Assembly (NCBI RefSeq): GCF_020009625.1
Contig: NZ_JAIHLP010000002.1
Span: 2,666,001 to 2,730,000, forward strand
Direction: 5' to 3'
Length of the DNA stretch: 64,000 nt
Origin: Leifsonia poae
GTDB taxonomy: Bacteria; Actinomycetota; Actinomycetes; Actinomycetales; Microbacteriaceae
Program-made: the position numbers and the translations under genes
Notes under the pieces: model-generated
Database searches by the model: none
Told to the model about the DNA's origin: nothing
What the model saw: the letters and a program-made list of their open reading frames with translations, nothing else
In this document: piece by piece, positions 1-7,759 of the stretch
Layout: each line of letters starts with the position of its first letter
Numbering within the stretch: position 1 is the first letter of the stretch

Positions 1-464
1 ACCATGAACAGGGGGATGATGCCCAGCTGGGTGGGGACCGCCAGCGTCGCGATCACGAAGACCATCAGCCCTTCGCGCCCCCGGAACCGGAGCTTCGCGA
101 ATGCGTACCCGGCGAGGGTGGAGAATGCCACGACCGAGAGGGTGATCACGCTGGCCACGATCACCGAGTTGCCGAGCGCGAGCCAGAACGGCACGGTGTC
201 GAACACCTGCGCGACGTTCGTCCAGAACTGGCCGCCGGGCAGCAACGGTGGCCAGGTGGAGGTGAGCACCGAGCTGGGGCTGGAGCCGGCGACGACCGAC
301 CACCAGAGCGGGTAGGCCCCGCCGACGAACACGACGATCAGCAGACCGTAGGTGAGGAACCCGGGCCGGCGATCGATCCCGAGGGCTTTGCGGCGCGGGG
401 GGCGGCCGTGAGATGTGGTGGGCTTCGCGACGGTGTCGCCGAGGCGGGGTGCGGTGGCGGTCAT
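1..464 (-). CDS. Sugar ABC transporter permease, MalG type (partial, runs off left edge)
   Basis: Inner-membrane permease of a binding-protein-dependent carbohydrate importer. The 154 codons visible give a basic N-terminal tail, a first membrane segment near residues 37-55 (LTYGLLIVVFVGGAYPLWW), a periplasmic loop with the usual FWTNVAQVF-type region, and the start of the transmembrane core (NSVIVASVITLSVVAFSTLAGYAFAKLRFRG). The start ATG at 464-462 shares four bases (ATGA) with the stop of the upstream permease gene, so the two are translationally coupled. The EAA loop and C-terminus lie outside the window. Family assignment is firm; the sugar is unknown. Confidence 0.9.
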   Translation of the reverse strand, partial: MTATAPRLGDTVAKPTTSHGRPPRRKALGIDRRPGFLTYGLLIVVFVGGAYPLWWSVVAGSSPSSVLTSTWPPLLPGGQFWTNVAQVFDTVPFWLALGNSVIVASVITLSVVAFSTLAGYAFAKLRFRGREGLMVFVIATLAVPTQLGIIPLFM

Positions 465-1582
465 GCTCTCGTCTCCTCGGTGACTTCGCGGTGGTCGGCG
501 GCCTCGTGCCGTTCCGCGGCCTTGTGCTGGGTGAGCCGTTTCGCGGTGCGTCGTTTGAGCAGTCGGCTCTCGGTGGAGGCGATCCGGCGCGAGATGAGGA
601 AGTTCAGCAGCCCGAACAGCACGATGATGAGGAACAGCAGCCAGGCGATCGCCGACGCCTTGCCGAAGTTCTGGCGGTTGAATGCCATGTCCCACAGGTA
701 GAGCACGGTGGTCTGGTACTGCCGCTGGGCGCCGCCCGGAACGGCACTCGACGGGTTGAACAGCTTCGGCTCCGTGAAGATCTGAAGGCCGCCGATGGTG
801 GCGGTGATGATCACGAAGATCATGGTGGGCCGGATGCTCGGCAGCGTGATCGAGAAGAAGCGCCGGAACGAGCCCGCCCCGTCGAGGGCGGCCGACTCGT
901 GGATGTCGCGCGGCACGGCCTGCATGGCCGCCAGAAGGATGAGCGCGTTGTAGCCGGTCCACCGCCAATTGACCATGGAGGCGATCGCCACATGCGAGGG
1001 GAAGGTGTCGGTCTTCCAGTTGATCGGGGCGAGGTGGAACGACTGCAGGAGGTTGTTGATCAGTCCGTACTTCTCGTCGAACGCACTGGAGAAGATCAGG
1101 GTCACTGCAACCGGGGTGACGATGTAGGGCAGCAGCACGCTCATCCGCCAGAAGGTGCGGCCGCGGATGTTCTGGTCGAGGATCGCGGCGATGAAGACAG
1201 CGCCGATCAGCTGCGGTATAGCGGAGAGCAGGAAGATGCTCACGGTGTTGAACAGCGAGTTCCAGAAGAACGGGTCGTTCAGCTCGGCGATGTAGTTGCC
1301 GAAGCCGATCCACTCGCCGGGACCGGTGAGCAGGTTCCACTTGTTCAGGGACACGACGAACGTGTACACGAGCGGGAACAGGCCGACGAGTCCGAAGAGC
1401 ACGAAGAACGGTGCGACGTAGAAGTAGGGCGACGCCTTCACATCGAAGCGGGTGAGCTTCTGCCGGAAGGTGAGCGAGCGGGTGTCCCGCTCGGGTCCGC
1501 GGTCGGGGCGCCGGCGGCCGGTGCCGCTCCGATCGGTCCCGGGCCGCGTTGCGGTGGTGGGTGGCTTGGTGACGGTGGTCAT
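461..1582 (-). CDS. Sugar ABC transporter permease, MalF type
   Basis: Permease of 373 aa that pairs with the MalG-type protein to form the membrane channel of a sugar importer. A disordered basic N-terminus of about 50 residues is followed by six or so hydrophobic segments (first at about 54-78, YFYVAPFFVLFGLVGLFP). The EAA loop that docks on the ATPase is at about 229-252, with ESAALDGAGSFRRFFSITLP. The start ATG follows a good GGGGAG ribosome site. It lies between the binding-protein gene and the second permease, the standard order of CUT1-type operons. No ATPase gene is present here; in Actinobacteria a shared MsiK-type ATPase encoded elsewhere usually serves such systems. Confidence 0.93.
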   Translation of the reverse strand: MTTVTKPPTTATRPGTDRSGTGRRRPDRGPERDTRSLTFRQKLTRFDVKASPYFYVAPFFVLFGLVGLFPLVYTFVVSLNKWNLLTGPGEWIGFGNYIAELNDPFFWNSLFNTVSIFLLSAIPQLIGAVFIAAILDQNIRGRTFWRMSVLLPYIVTPVAVTLIFSSAFDEKYGLINNLLQSFHLAPINWKTDTFPSHVAIASMVNWRWTGYNALILLAAMQAVPRDIHESAALDGAGSFRRFFSITLPSIRPTMIFVIITATIGGLQIFTEPKLFNPSSAVPGGAQRQYQTTVLYLWDMAFNRQNFGKASAIAWLLFLIIVLFGLLNFLISRRIASTESRLLKRRTAKRLTQHKAAERHEAADHREVTEETRA

Positions 1583-1597
1583 GATCTCCCCAGGTGC

Positions 1598-1648
1598 GAG
1601 GCCCCGGAGTCGAACATCGCCGCATAGCGCGGCGGGCTCCGGGGCCTC
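1598..1648 (-). terminator. Intercistronic hairpin between binding protein and permease genes
   Basis: A perfect 12-bp inverted repeat (GAGGCCCCGGAG at 1598-1609 with its complement at 1637-1648) encloses a second 6-bp stem (1618-1623 with 1629-1634). It sits in the 78-nt gap after the binding-protein stop. In transporter operons such hairpins often lower readthrough or protect the upstream message, so that more binding protein than permease is made. There is no T-run, so attenuation is more likely than full termination. Confidence 0.6.
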
Positions 1649-1660
1649 GAACGGTTCGTG

Positions 1661-2989
1661 TTACTTGTTGACGACCAGCTGGTTGAGCAGCGTCATGGCG
1701 TTGGCCCACGCCTGGTCGCCGTTCGCCTTGCCCGAGTCGAGCTGCTGAACGGCCGGGCCGAACACCTGCGATTGGATGACCGAGTCATCCGGGCCCTTGT
1801 ACTGGGCGACGACGCCCTTCGCGCGCTCGCCGAGGATCTCACCGACCGGAGCGTTGTTGAAGAACTTCGTCAGGTCGCTCGTGCCCGTGACGCCCGGGTC
1901 GCTCTGCGCCTCGACCACCGACGGGAACGTGCCGGCCGCCTGGAACGCGGCGACCTGCGACTTCGCCGTGGTCAGCCATTCGGCCAGGGCCGCGGCCTCC
2001 TTCGGGTGCTTCGACTGCTTGGGCACCGTGAGGAACGAGCCACCCCAGTTGGCGGCGCCGCCCGGGAACACATTGGCGAAGTCCCACCCGGTTGCGGCAT
2101 CGCCGCCGCCGGCCTTGACCTGGCCCTGCACGACGCCGAGCATCCAGCCCGGGCAGACGAATGTGGCGAACGAACCGTCGGTGAACGCCTTGCCCTTGCC
2201 CCAGTCCCACTGTGTCTGGTTCGAGGAGAGGCCCGCGGCGGCGCCCGCGGCGAGCTGGCTCCACAGGCCTTTGAGGTCGGCGTTGTTCTCGATGTTCAGC
2301 TTGCCGTCGGAGGTGTAGTACCCCTCCTTCTGCTGGTTGACCATGGAGTTCCACAGAAAGCCGGACTGGTCGTAGAACGCCTTGCCGGTGGCCGCCTTGT
2401 ACTTCTCGCCGACCGTGAAGTAGTCGGCCCAGGTGGCGTCGGCGCCGCCGAACAGGGCGGCGACGGAGTCCCGATCGCTCGGCAGGCCTGCCGCGGCGAA
2501 CAGCTTGCCGTTGTAGCAGAGACCTTCGGGCCCGATGTCGGTGCCGTAGCCGATGACGCGGCCGTCTTTGTCGGTGGCCTGCTTCACCTTCCAGTCGACC
2601 CAGCGGCTGTCGATCTTCGACGCGCCGTAGTCCTTGAGGTCGGTGAACTGGTCGGAGACCTGCATGACCTTGCTCAGCCATCCCTCTTCGACGGACTGAA
2701 CGTCGGGGAGACCGCTGCCGGCCGCCTCCTTCGTCTGCCAGTCGGTGAGGGCGTTGTCGCCGGTGTCGATGTTGGTCGCCTTGATCTTGATCCCCGGGTG
2801 CTCCTTCTCGTACTGCGAGTAGAGCTTGTCGAGCCCCATCGTTCCGAACGTCGTGACGGTCAGGGTGATGGGGTTCGAGCTGCTGCCGCCCTCGCCGCCG
2901 GATGAGCATCCGGCGGCGAGGAGGGCGAAGGATGCGGCGGCGGCAACGGCCGCCGCAGCCTTGGTGCGTCGTGAGAACTTCACGGTCAC
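1661..2989 (-). CDS. Sugar ABC transporter substrate-binding lipoprotein
   Basis: Extracellular solute-binding protein of 442 aa (SBP family 1, as in MalE-like proteins) that captures the sugar for the two downstream permeases. The N-terminus is a lipoprotein signal: basic start, alanine-rich core, and the lipobox LLAAGC with lipidated Cys28, followed by a glycine/serine linker. The mature part begins with NPITLTVTTFGTMGLDKLY, typical of the first beta strand of these two-lobed proteins. The start ATG follows AGGGAGTGACC. It is the first gene of the operon, directly downstream of two LacI-type operators. The substrate cannot be read from the sequence. Confidence 0.92.
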   Translation of the reverse strand: MTVKFSRRTKAAAAVAAAASFALLAAGCSSGGEGGSSSNPITLTVTTFGTMGLDKLYSQYEKEHPGIKIKATNIDTGDNALTDWQTKEAAGSGLPDVQSVEEGWLSKVMQVSDQFTDLKDYGASKIDSRWVDWKVKQATDKDGRVIGYGTDIGPEGLCYNGKLFAAAGLPSDRDSVAALFGGADATWADYFTVGEKYKAATGKAFYDQSGFLWNSMVNQQKEGYYTSDGKLNIENNADLKGLWSQLAAGAAAGLSSNQTQWDWGKGKAFTDGSFATFVCPGWMLGVVQGQVKAGGGDAATGWDFANVFPGGAANWGGSFLTVPKQSKHPKEAAALAEWLTTAKSQVAAFQAAGTFPSVVEAQSDPGVTGTSDLTKFFNNAPVGEILGERAKGVVAQYKGPDDSVIQSQVFGPAVQQLDSGKANGDQAWANAMTLLNQLVVNK

Positions 2990-3041
2990 TCCCTTGTGTG
3001 CGTGGTGTGGTGTGTCTTCTGGTGTGGTGCTAGCGGTGTCG

Positions 3042-3080
3042 TGAGAGCGCTCTCAAATTGGAGCGTGAGAGCGCTCTCAC
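3042..3080 (-). promoter_or_regulatory. Twin LacI-family operators upstream of the sugar ABC operon
   Basis: Two palindromes, TGAGAGCGCTCTCA at 3042-3055 and GTGAGAGCGCTCTCAC at 3065-3080, are centred 24 bp apart, about 53 bp and more upstream of the binding-protein start. The central GAGCGCTC with CG at the axis is the usual form of LacI/CebR-type operators. The cognate regulator is not next to the operon inside this window; it may lie beyond the left edge. Confidence 0.8.
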
Positions 3081-3141
3081 GAACTTCGTCACACCCTATT
3101 CAGAGAATCCCATTCCTGTCAAACGTCACAGCGGGAGAATG

Positions 3142-3183
3142 CGGAACGGCCGCCTGCTCCGTGGGGAGCAGGCGGCCGTTCCG
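3142..3183 (-). terminator. Rho-independent-type terminator of the DHA2 efflux gene
   Basis: A perfect 19-bp stem (3142-3160 with 3165-3183) closes a 4-nt loop (GTGG). It starts 17 nt past the efflux-pump stop codon and separates it from the ABC operon promoter. The T-run is absent, as is common for actinobacterial terminators. Confidence 0.8.
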
Positions 3184-3199
3184 TGACCGGATCGAGACC

Positions 3200-5194
3200 T
3201 CAGTTGGCCTCGGGTGATGCGGTCGGGCGCTGAGCGCGCACGGAGGCCGTGTCGGCCCCCGGCTCGATCAGGGCACCGAAGTTCTCCGCCGCGCGGTTGG
3301 CGAGAACACCGGTGTCGAGCTCGGCGTCATCGTCGTCGGAGGCGGAGACCAGCACGCCGTCGGCTGCCACCCGCTCGCGCTCGGTCTGCGCATCCTCCTC
3401 GGCCTTGTCGTCGGCCGCTTCCTGCAGCGCCGACTTGGCACGCAGCGGCGGCGCCTTGAAGAACAGCGTCAGGATGAACGCCAGCAGCACGACGAGCAGT
3501 GCGACCCAGTACACGGTCACGGCCGAGGCGTTGAAGCCCTCGAGGAACGGTTTCGTCAGACGCGGGTCTGCGCCGTTCAGGAATGACGTGTCGTTGAGAC
3601 TGGCGTTGCCGGCGGACGACGCCGAGCTCGAGCCGGTGCTCGGGTTGGACTCGATCTTGTCGACCGCCTGCGACACGACCTGCGAGCGCACGGTGTCGTT
3701 CGACAGATCGGTGCCGGCGGGCAGCGCAGCCTTGATCGGGTCGACGAACTTGTTGTACGCCAGGCTCATGATCTGCTTGTTCTCGGGCGCAGTGGCGACC
3801 GAGGGATCGAGCGCGGCGTTCAGGGCGCTGGTCAGTGTCGCCTGGTTGGTCAGCGAGTTCGTCAGGTTCGTCGGGAACACCGAGAACAGCAGCGACAGCA
3901 ACACCGCGGTGCCGAGCGTTCCACCGATCTGACGGAAGAACGTGGAGGCGCTCGTCGCGACACCCATGTCCTTCAGGCCGACCGAGTTCTGGCTGGCGAT
4001 GGTCAGCGTCTGCATCAGCTGGCCGAGGCCCAGGCCGATGAGGAGCATGGCGCCGGCGATGAACCAGTACGAGCTGTTGTAGTGCAGGAAGGTGAGGTAG
4101 AAGAACCCGCCGGAGAGGAAGAGCGTTCCGATGATCGGGAACTGCCGGTAACGCCCGGTGCGGGCGATGATCTGGCCGCTGGCGATCGAGGAGATCATCA
4201 GGCCGAGGATCATCGGCAGCAGCTGCAACCCGCTCTCGGTCGGGTTCGACCCGAGCACGAGCTGCAGGTAGAGCGGCAGAGTCAGCATGGCGCCGAACAT
4301 CCCGAAGCCGACGAACACGCCGATGATGGTGGCCATCGAGAACGTGGAGGAACGGAACAGCTTGAGCGGGATGAGAGCGTCGTCCTTCATTGCCATCTCG
4401 ATGAAGATGAAGGCGAGGATGCCGATCGCGCCGAGGATGTAGCAGACGAACGCTCCGACGCTGTCCCAGCCCCAGTCGCGGCCCTGCTCGGCGATGAGGA
4501 GCAGCGGGGCGAGGGCGACGATCACGGCGGTCGCGCCCCACCAGTCGATGCGGACCGATCCGGGTGCATGCTTGGGCAGGTGCAGGAAGCGGAGCACGAC
4601 GAGCAGCGCGATGATGCCGATCGGCACGTTGATCAGGAACACCCAGCGCCAGCCGGCGATCCAGAGGATCTGGTTCGCTCCGGCGAACAGGCCGCCGACG
4701 AGCGGGCCGATCAGGCTCGAGATGCCGAACACGGCCAGGAAGTAGCCCTGGTACTTGGCGCGCTCGCGGGGGGCGAGCATATCGCCCATGATCGCGAGCG
4801 GCATCGACATCAGACCACCGGCGCCGAGGCCCTGGATGGCGCGGAAGACCGCGAGCTCGATCATCGACGTCGAGAAGACGGCCAGGATCGATCCCGCGAC
4901 GAAGATGACGATCGCGAGGATGAACAGGAGCCGCCGACCGAAGATGTCGGAGAGCTTGCCGTAGATGGGTGTCGCGATCGTAGAGACGATGAGGTAGCCC
5001 GTAGTGACCCAGGCCTGCTGGCTGAGGCCGTGCAGGTCGTCACCGATCGTGCGGATGGCGGTTCCGACGACGGTCTGGTCGAGAGCGGACAGGAACATTC
5101 CGGCCATGAGGCCGAAGATGACGAAGAGGATCTGTCGGTGCGACATGATCGCTTTCGTCGGGGCGGCCGGGGCCGGGGATGCTTGGCTTGACAT
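3200..5194 (-). CDS. MFS drug efflux transporter, DHA2 (EmrB/QacA) family
   Basis: Proton-driven multidrug exporter, 664 aa, with about 14 membrane segments. The first segment carries the DHA2 signature near SALDQTVVGTAIRTI, loop 2-3 has GKLSDIFGRRLL (motif A), and motif C lies around GPLVGGLFAG. A large extracellular insertion rich in Ser/Asn precedes the last membrane segment, and a 75-residue acidic cytoplasmic tail follows it. I chose the ATG at 5194 because GGAGAC lies just upstream; an in-frame ATG at 5263 would add 23 residues without a ribosome site. It stands alone, with palindromes upstream but no regulator gene beside it. The exported drugs are unknown. Confidence 0.9.
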   Translation of the reverse strand: MSSQASPAPAAPTKAIMSHRQILFVIFGLMAGMFLSALDQTVVGTAIRTIGDDLHGLSQQAWVTTGYLIVSTIATPIYGKLSDIFGRRLLFILAIVIFVAGSILAVFSTSMIELAVFRAIQGLGAGGLMSMPLAIMGDMLAPRERAKYQGYFLAVFGISSLIGPLVGGLFAGANQILWIAGWRWVFLINVPIGIIALLVVLRFLHLPKHAPGSVRIDWWGATAVIVALAPLLLIAEQGRDWGWDSVGAFVCYILGAIGILAFIFIEMAMKDDALIPLKLFRSSTFSMATIIGVFVGFGMFGAMLTLPLYLQLVLGSNPTESGLQLLPMILGLMISSIASGQIIARTGRYRQFPIIGTLFLSGGFFYLTFLHYNSSYWFIAGAMLLIGLGLGQLMQTLTIASQNSVGLKDMGVATSASTFFRQIGGTLGTAVLLSLLFSVFPTNLTNSLTNQATLTSALNAALDPSVATAPENKQIMSLAYNKFVDPIKAALPAGTDLSNDTVRSQVVSQAVDKIESNPSTGSSSASSAGNASLNDTSFLNGADPRLTKPFLEGFNASAVTVYWVALLVVLLAFILTLFFKAPPLRAKSALQEAADDKAEEDAQTERERVAADGVLVSASDDDDAELDTGVLANRAAENFGALIEPGADTASVRAQRPTASPEAN

Positions 5195-5257
5195 GAGTCT
5201 CCGAGTCGAGAGTCGTAGAAAAAGGGGACGCCCGAGCCACGGGCGACACACCGGTGT

Positions 5258-5360
5258 GGGCACACAAAGAAATTTGCGGAGAGTGCAAAGTTACACCTTG
5301 TGTGCCCATTTGGGCAATGCGGGGGAACGGGCTCGGTGGTGCGTTCGCCAAGGGCGAACG
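5258..5360 (-). promoter_or_regulatory. Palindrome-rich promoter region of the efflux pump
   Basis: The 296-nt gap between the pump and the divergent amidase-domain gene holds three dyads. GGGCACACAA at 5258-5267 is inverted at 5298-5307; TGCCCA/TGGGCA forms a 6+2+6 palindrome at 5303-5316; CGTTCGCC/GGCGAACG forms an 8+3+8 palindrome at 5342-5360. These look like binding sites for a TetR- or MarR-type regulator, but no such gene is adjacent. Confidence 0.5.
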
Positions 5361-5490
5361 GCCCCGTATCGCTTGTATTTATGCGGATGTATGAACTTTT
5401 CTGGTCCCTCCTCAGGTGGCACAAAGGACGCAGGCGTACCGTTGAGACACGTAGAGCCCTTGTCCACCGCGACCACTCCCCGAAGGTTTC

Positions 5491-6393
5491 ATGCGTCCCC
5501 TCGTTCGAATGTCCACGTCACGCCGGCTTCTCGCCGTGGCCGGCTTCGCCGCCGCCACCGCACTCATCCTCACCGGATGCGCGGGCGAACCCTCCCCGGT
5601 GACCAAGGCCATCGCCGACTCGGCGGCCCCGAAAACGGTCGGAACGACGATCTCGAAGGTCTCGCCGGCGACCGGCAGCGTCTCGGGTGGTCAGATCACC
5701 ATCTCGGGGAAGAACCTCGGCACGGTGAAGAGCGTGGAGATCGGCGGCCAGACCGCCGCACTCAAGCACACCTCGTCGTCGAAGGTCGTCGCCACCGTTC
5801 CGGCTGCCGAGAACTTCCAGGCCGGCGCCGTCGACCTTTCGCTCAACGCGGCAAACGGCAAGACCGTTGCCACGCGCGACAACGCGTACACCTACGCCGT
5901 CACGACCCCGGTGGACCGGCAGCTCAACTACGCCATGACGTACTGGAAGAACTACAACACGGCCGCGTGGGGCGACCTCAACCCGGTGGGCGGAGACTGC
6001 GCCAACTTCGTGAGCCAGACTCTGATCGCCCGCGGTTGGACCCAGAACGCCGAGTGGTACAACAAGAACGCCGCCGCCGACTGGAGCCCGGCATGGGGCT
6101 ACGTTCCCGCAATGGACAACTATTTCACCGCGAACGCGGCGACGCTCGGCCTCACCGAGTATCCGCTGGATCAGCGCGCGGCCATCAAGGTCGGCGACAT
6201 CGTGATGTTCGACTGGAACAACAACGACTCTCTCGACCACGTGCAGATCGTCTCCGCGGTCGAGCACGTGAACGGCAAGATCGAGATCAAGATGGCCGGT
6301 CACAATGAAGACACCGACTACCGCGACCTCGACACCACGATCACGGTCGACCACCCGGGCGCGACCGGTCACTTCTGGAGCCTGTCCAAGTAG
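5491..6393 (+). CDS. Secreted lipoprotein with IPT/TIG domain and amidase-fold (CHAP/NlpC-like) domain
   Basis: Protein of 300 aa. An N-terminal signal ends in the lipobox LILTGC (Cys30), so it is predicted to be anchored on the outer face of the membrane. Residues about 53-137 resemble an IPT/TIG immunoglobulin-like domain (SKVSPATGSVSGGQITISGK). Residues about 140-300 match the putative amidase domain (Amidase_6): NYAMTYWKNYN, then GGDCANFVSQ with candidate nucleophile Cys170, and DHVQIV with candidate His250. This fold is papain-like and probably cuts cell-wall amide bonds, but the substrate is not known. GAAGG four bases upstream supports the start. Single gene, divergent from the efflux pump. 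Confidence 0.82.
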   Translation: MRPLVRMSTSRRLLAVAGFAAATALILTGCAGEPSPVTKAIADSAAPKTVGTTISKVSPATGSVSGGQITISGKNLGTVKSVEIGGQTAALKHTSSSKVVATVPAAENFQAGAVDLSLNAANGKTVATRDNAYTYAVTTPVDRQLNYAMTYWKNYNTAAWGDLNPVGGDCANFVSQTLIARGWTQNAEWYNKNAAADWSPAWGYVPAMDNYFTANAATLGLTEYPLDQRAAIKVGDIVMFDWNNNDSLDHVQIVSAVEHVNGKIEIKMAGHNEDTDYRDLDTTITVDHPGATGHFWSLSK

Positions 6394-6436
6394 TCCACCG
6401 GCGGTGCGGTGGCGCATCCCCATCATCTGCGGTGGC

Positions 6437-6442
6437 TAAGCT
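6437..6442 (+). promoter_or_regulatory. -10 box TAAGCT of the VanY-like gene (leaderless)
   Basis: TAAGCT ends six bases before the GTG start at 6449 and there is no purine-rich ribosome site in between, so transcription probably starts at or next to the start codon. Confidence 0.6.
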
Positions 6443-6448
6443 CGAGCC

Positions 6449-7240
6449 GTGAATTCCGAGACGCCACGGTCGCACAGACGACGGGCGATTCTCGCCGCGT
6501 TCGCGCTCCTCTCGACGCTGTCTCTCGTCGCGTGTTCGGCTCCTGTCGCTCACCATGCGGGCCCCCCGCCCGGCGTGTCGCCGGCATCGCCGATGCCGCG
6601 CCCGGTGCCGGCTCACGAGGCGCCACCGGCCGCGGTCGGCTTCGACCTCGCGGCGTTCTCCACCGACGATCCCGCGAGCCCCTGGGTCGTGGTGAACAAG
6701 GCGCGTCCGGTCACGCCCAACGGGTACGAGCCCGCCGACCTCGTGTACCCGGATGTGCCCAACATCAACCACCAGCCGATGCGGCAGGAGACGGCCACAG
6801 CCCTGGTCGCGATGTTCGCGGCGGGGAAGGCCGAAGCGAATCTGGATTTCTCGGTGCTGAGCGCATACCGTTCCTTCTCGTCGCAGCGCAGAATCTATAA
6901 CGCCGATATCGCCGCACACGGACTCGCCTACGCCGATGCGTACACGGCTCGCCCCGGTCGCAGCGAGCACCAGACCGGGTTCGCCGTCGACATCGGGGCG
7001 GTGCCGGCGGCATGCTCACTCGCCGCCTGCTTCGGTGACACTCCCCAGGGCCGATGGCTTGCCGCGAACGCCTGGCGGTTCGGTTTTCTGCTGCGGTACC
7101 CGGCCGACAAGGTCGCTGTGACCGGGTATGCGGCCGAACCGTGGCATTTCCGCTACATCGGGCTGCGGCTCGCCACGCGGCTTCACGCCGTCGGCGTGAC
7201 GACCCTCGAAGAGTTCTTCGGTCTCCCGGGCGGAGAATGA
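6449..7240 (+). CDS. VanY-like D-alanyl-D-alanine carboxypeptidase lipoprotein (peptidase M15B)
   Basis: Zinc carboxypeptidase of 263 aa that trims the terminal D-Ala from peptidoglycan stem peptides. The signal peptide ends in the lipobox LSLVAC (Cys29), so the enzyme acts outside the membrane. The M15B catalytic motifs are all present: SAYRSF with Arg141, SEHQTGFAVD with zinc ligands His174 and Asp181, and EPWHFRYIG with base Glu230 and ligand His233. Cys189 and Cys194 may form a disulfide. The start is GTG with no ribosome site, consistent with leaderless translation. No vancomycin-resistance genes are nearby, so a housekeeping wall-remodelling role is more likely. Confidence 0.9.
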   Translation: MNSETPRSHRRRAILAAFALLSTLSLVACSAPVAHHAGPPPGVSPASPMPRPVPAHEAPPAAVGFDLAAFSTDDPASPWVVVNKARPVTPNGYEPADLVYPDVPNINHQPMRQETATALVAMFAAGKAEANLDFSVLSAYRSFSSQRRIYNADIAAHGLAYADAYTARPGRSEHQTGFAVDIGAVPAACSLAACFGDTPQGRWLAANAWRFGFLLRYPADKVAVTGYAAEPWHFRYIGLRLATRLHAVGVTTLEEFFGLPGGE

Positions 7241-7357
7241 CCGACAGGTCCGAACCCGGAATCGCCTGATCCCGCGTAATGATCGCCCCGGTTCGGCGTC
7301 TCTTCGGTGAAGGCCGGGTGTCCGCCCGCCTCAGCCAAGCCGAAGGATGACCATTCC

Positions 7358-7588
7358 ATGACCGTTCTCGACGAGGCGACCCACCCGCTCCTGCCGACCA
7401 CGGATGCGTCGGGCGCCCGGGCTGCCCGGGTGCCCGCCGGTGACTACCTGCGCGGCCTCCGGGATGCGCGCGCTGCGGTGGCAACGGTGGCCGCCGGCCT
7501 CGCAATGAACGACGAGGTCGCGCGCTGCGCCGGCGCCAGCCGCGCCTTCGAAGCCGTCGACGATCTGATCGCCGCATTCGAACCCTGA
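7358..7588 (+). CDS. Small hypothetical protein, 76 aa
   Basis: Unrecognised soluble protein of 76 aa (MTVLDEATHPLLPTTD...). It has no signal or membrane segment. The C-terminal half is predicted alpha-helical and alanine-rich, with one cysteine. GAAGGATG lies about ten bases upstream of the chosen ATG; an in-frame ATG at 7307 has no ribosome site. Third-position GC is high, as in true genes here. It stands between the carboxypeptidase and the sigma-factor fusion, in the same direction. No function can be assigned. Confidence 0.6.
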   Translation: MTVLDEATHPLLPTTDASGARAARVPAGDYLRGLRDARAAVATVAAGLAMNDEVARCAGASRAFEAVDDLIAAFEP

Positions 7589-7759
7589 CCGGGGCCCACC
7601 GGAAGAGCTCGGGAGGCGGGCGAGAACGGGTCGGCTGAGAGATTGCCGTCTCGGCGTCATGAAGCGGGCGGAGCGCTGTCTCTTCAACAGGATGCCGCGC
7701 AGCCGTGACCCATCGGCCTGCGCAACCCGAAGGCATCCCTGCACCCGGAGGTCGAAGTC

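Noticed and set aside
413..1627. Long plus-strand open frame (404 codons) opposite the MalF-type permease
   Set aside because: Arg/Gly/Glu-rich composition typical of antisense frames in GC-rich DNA; the minus-strand permease is clear.
4082..5191. 369-codon highly charged plus-strand frame
   Set aside because: Asp/Glu/Arg-rich shadow of the DHA2 pump gene.
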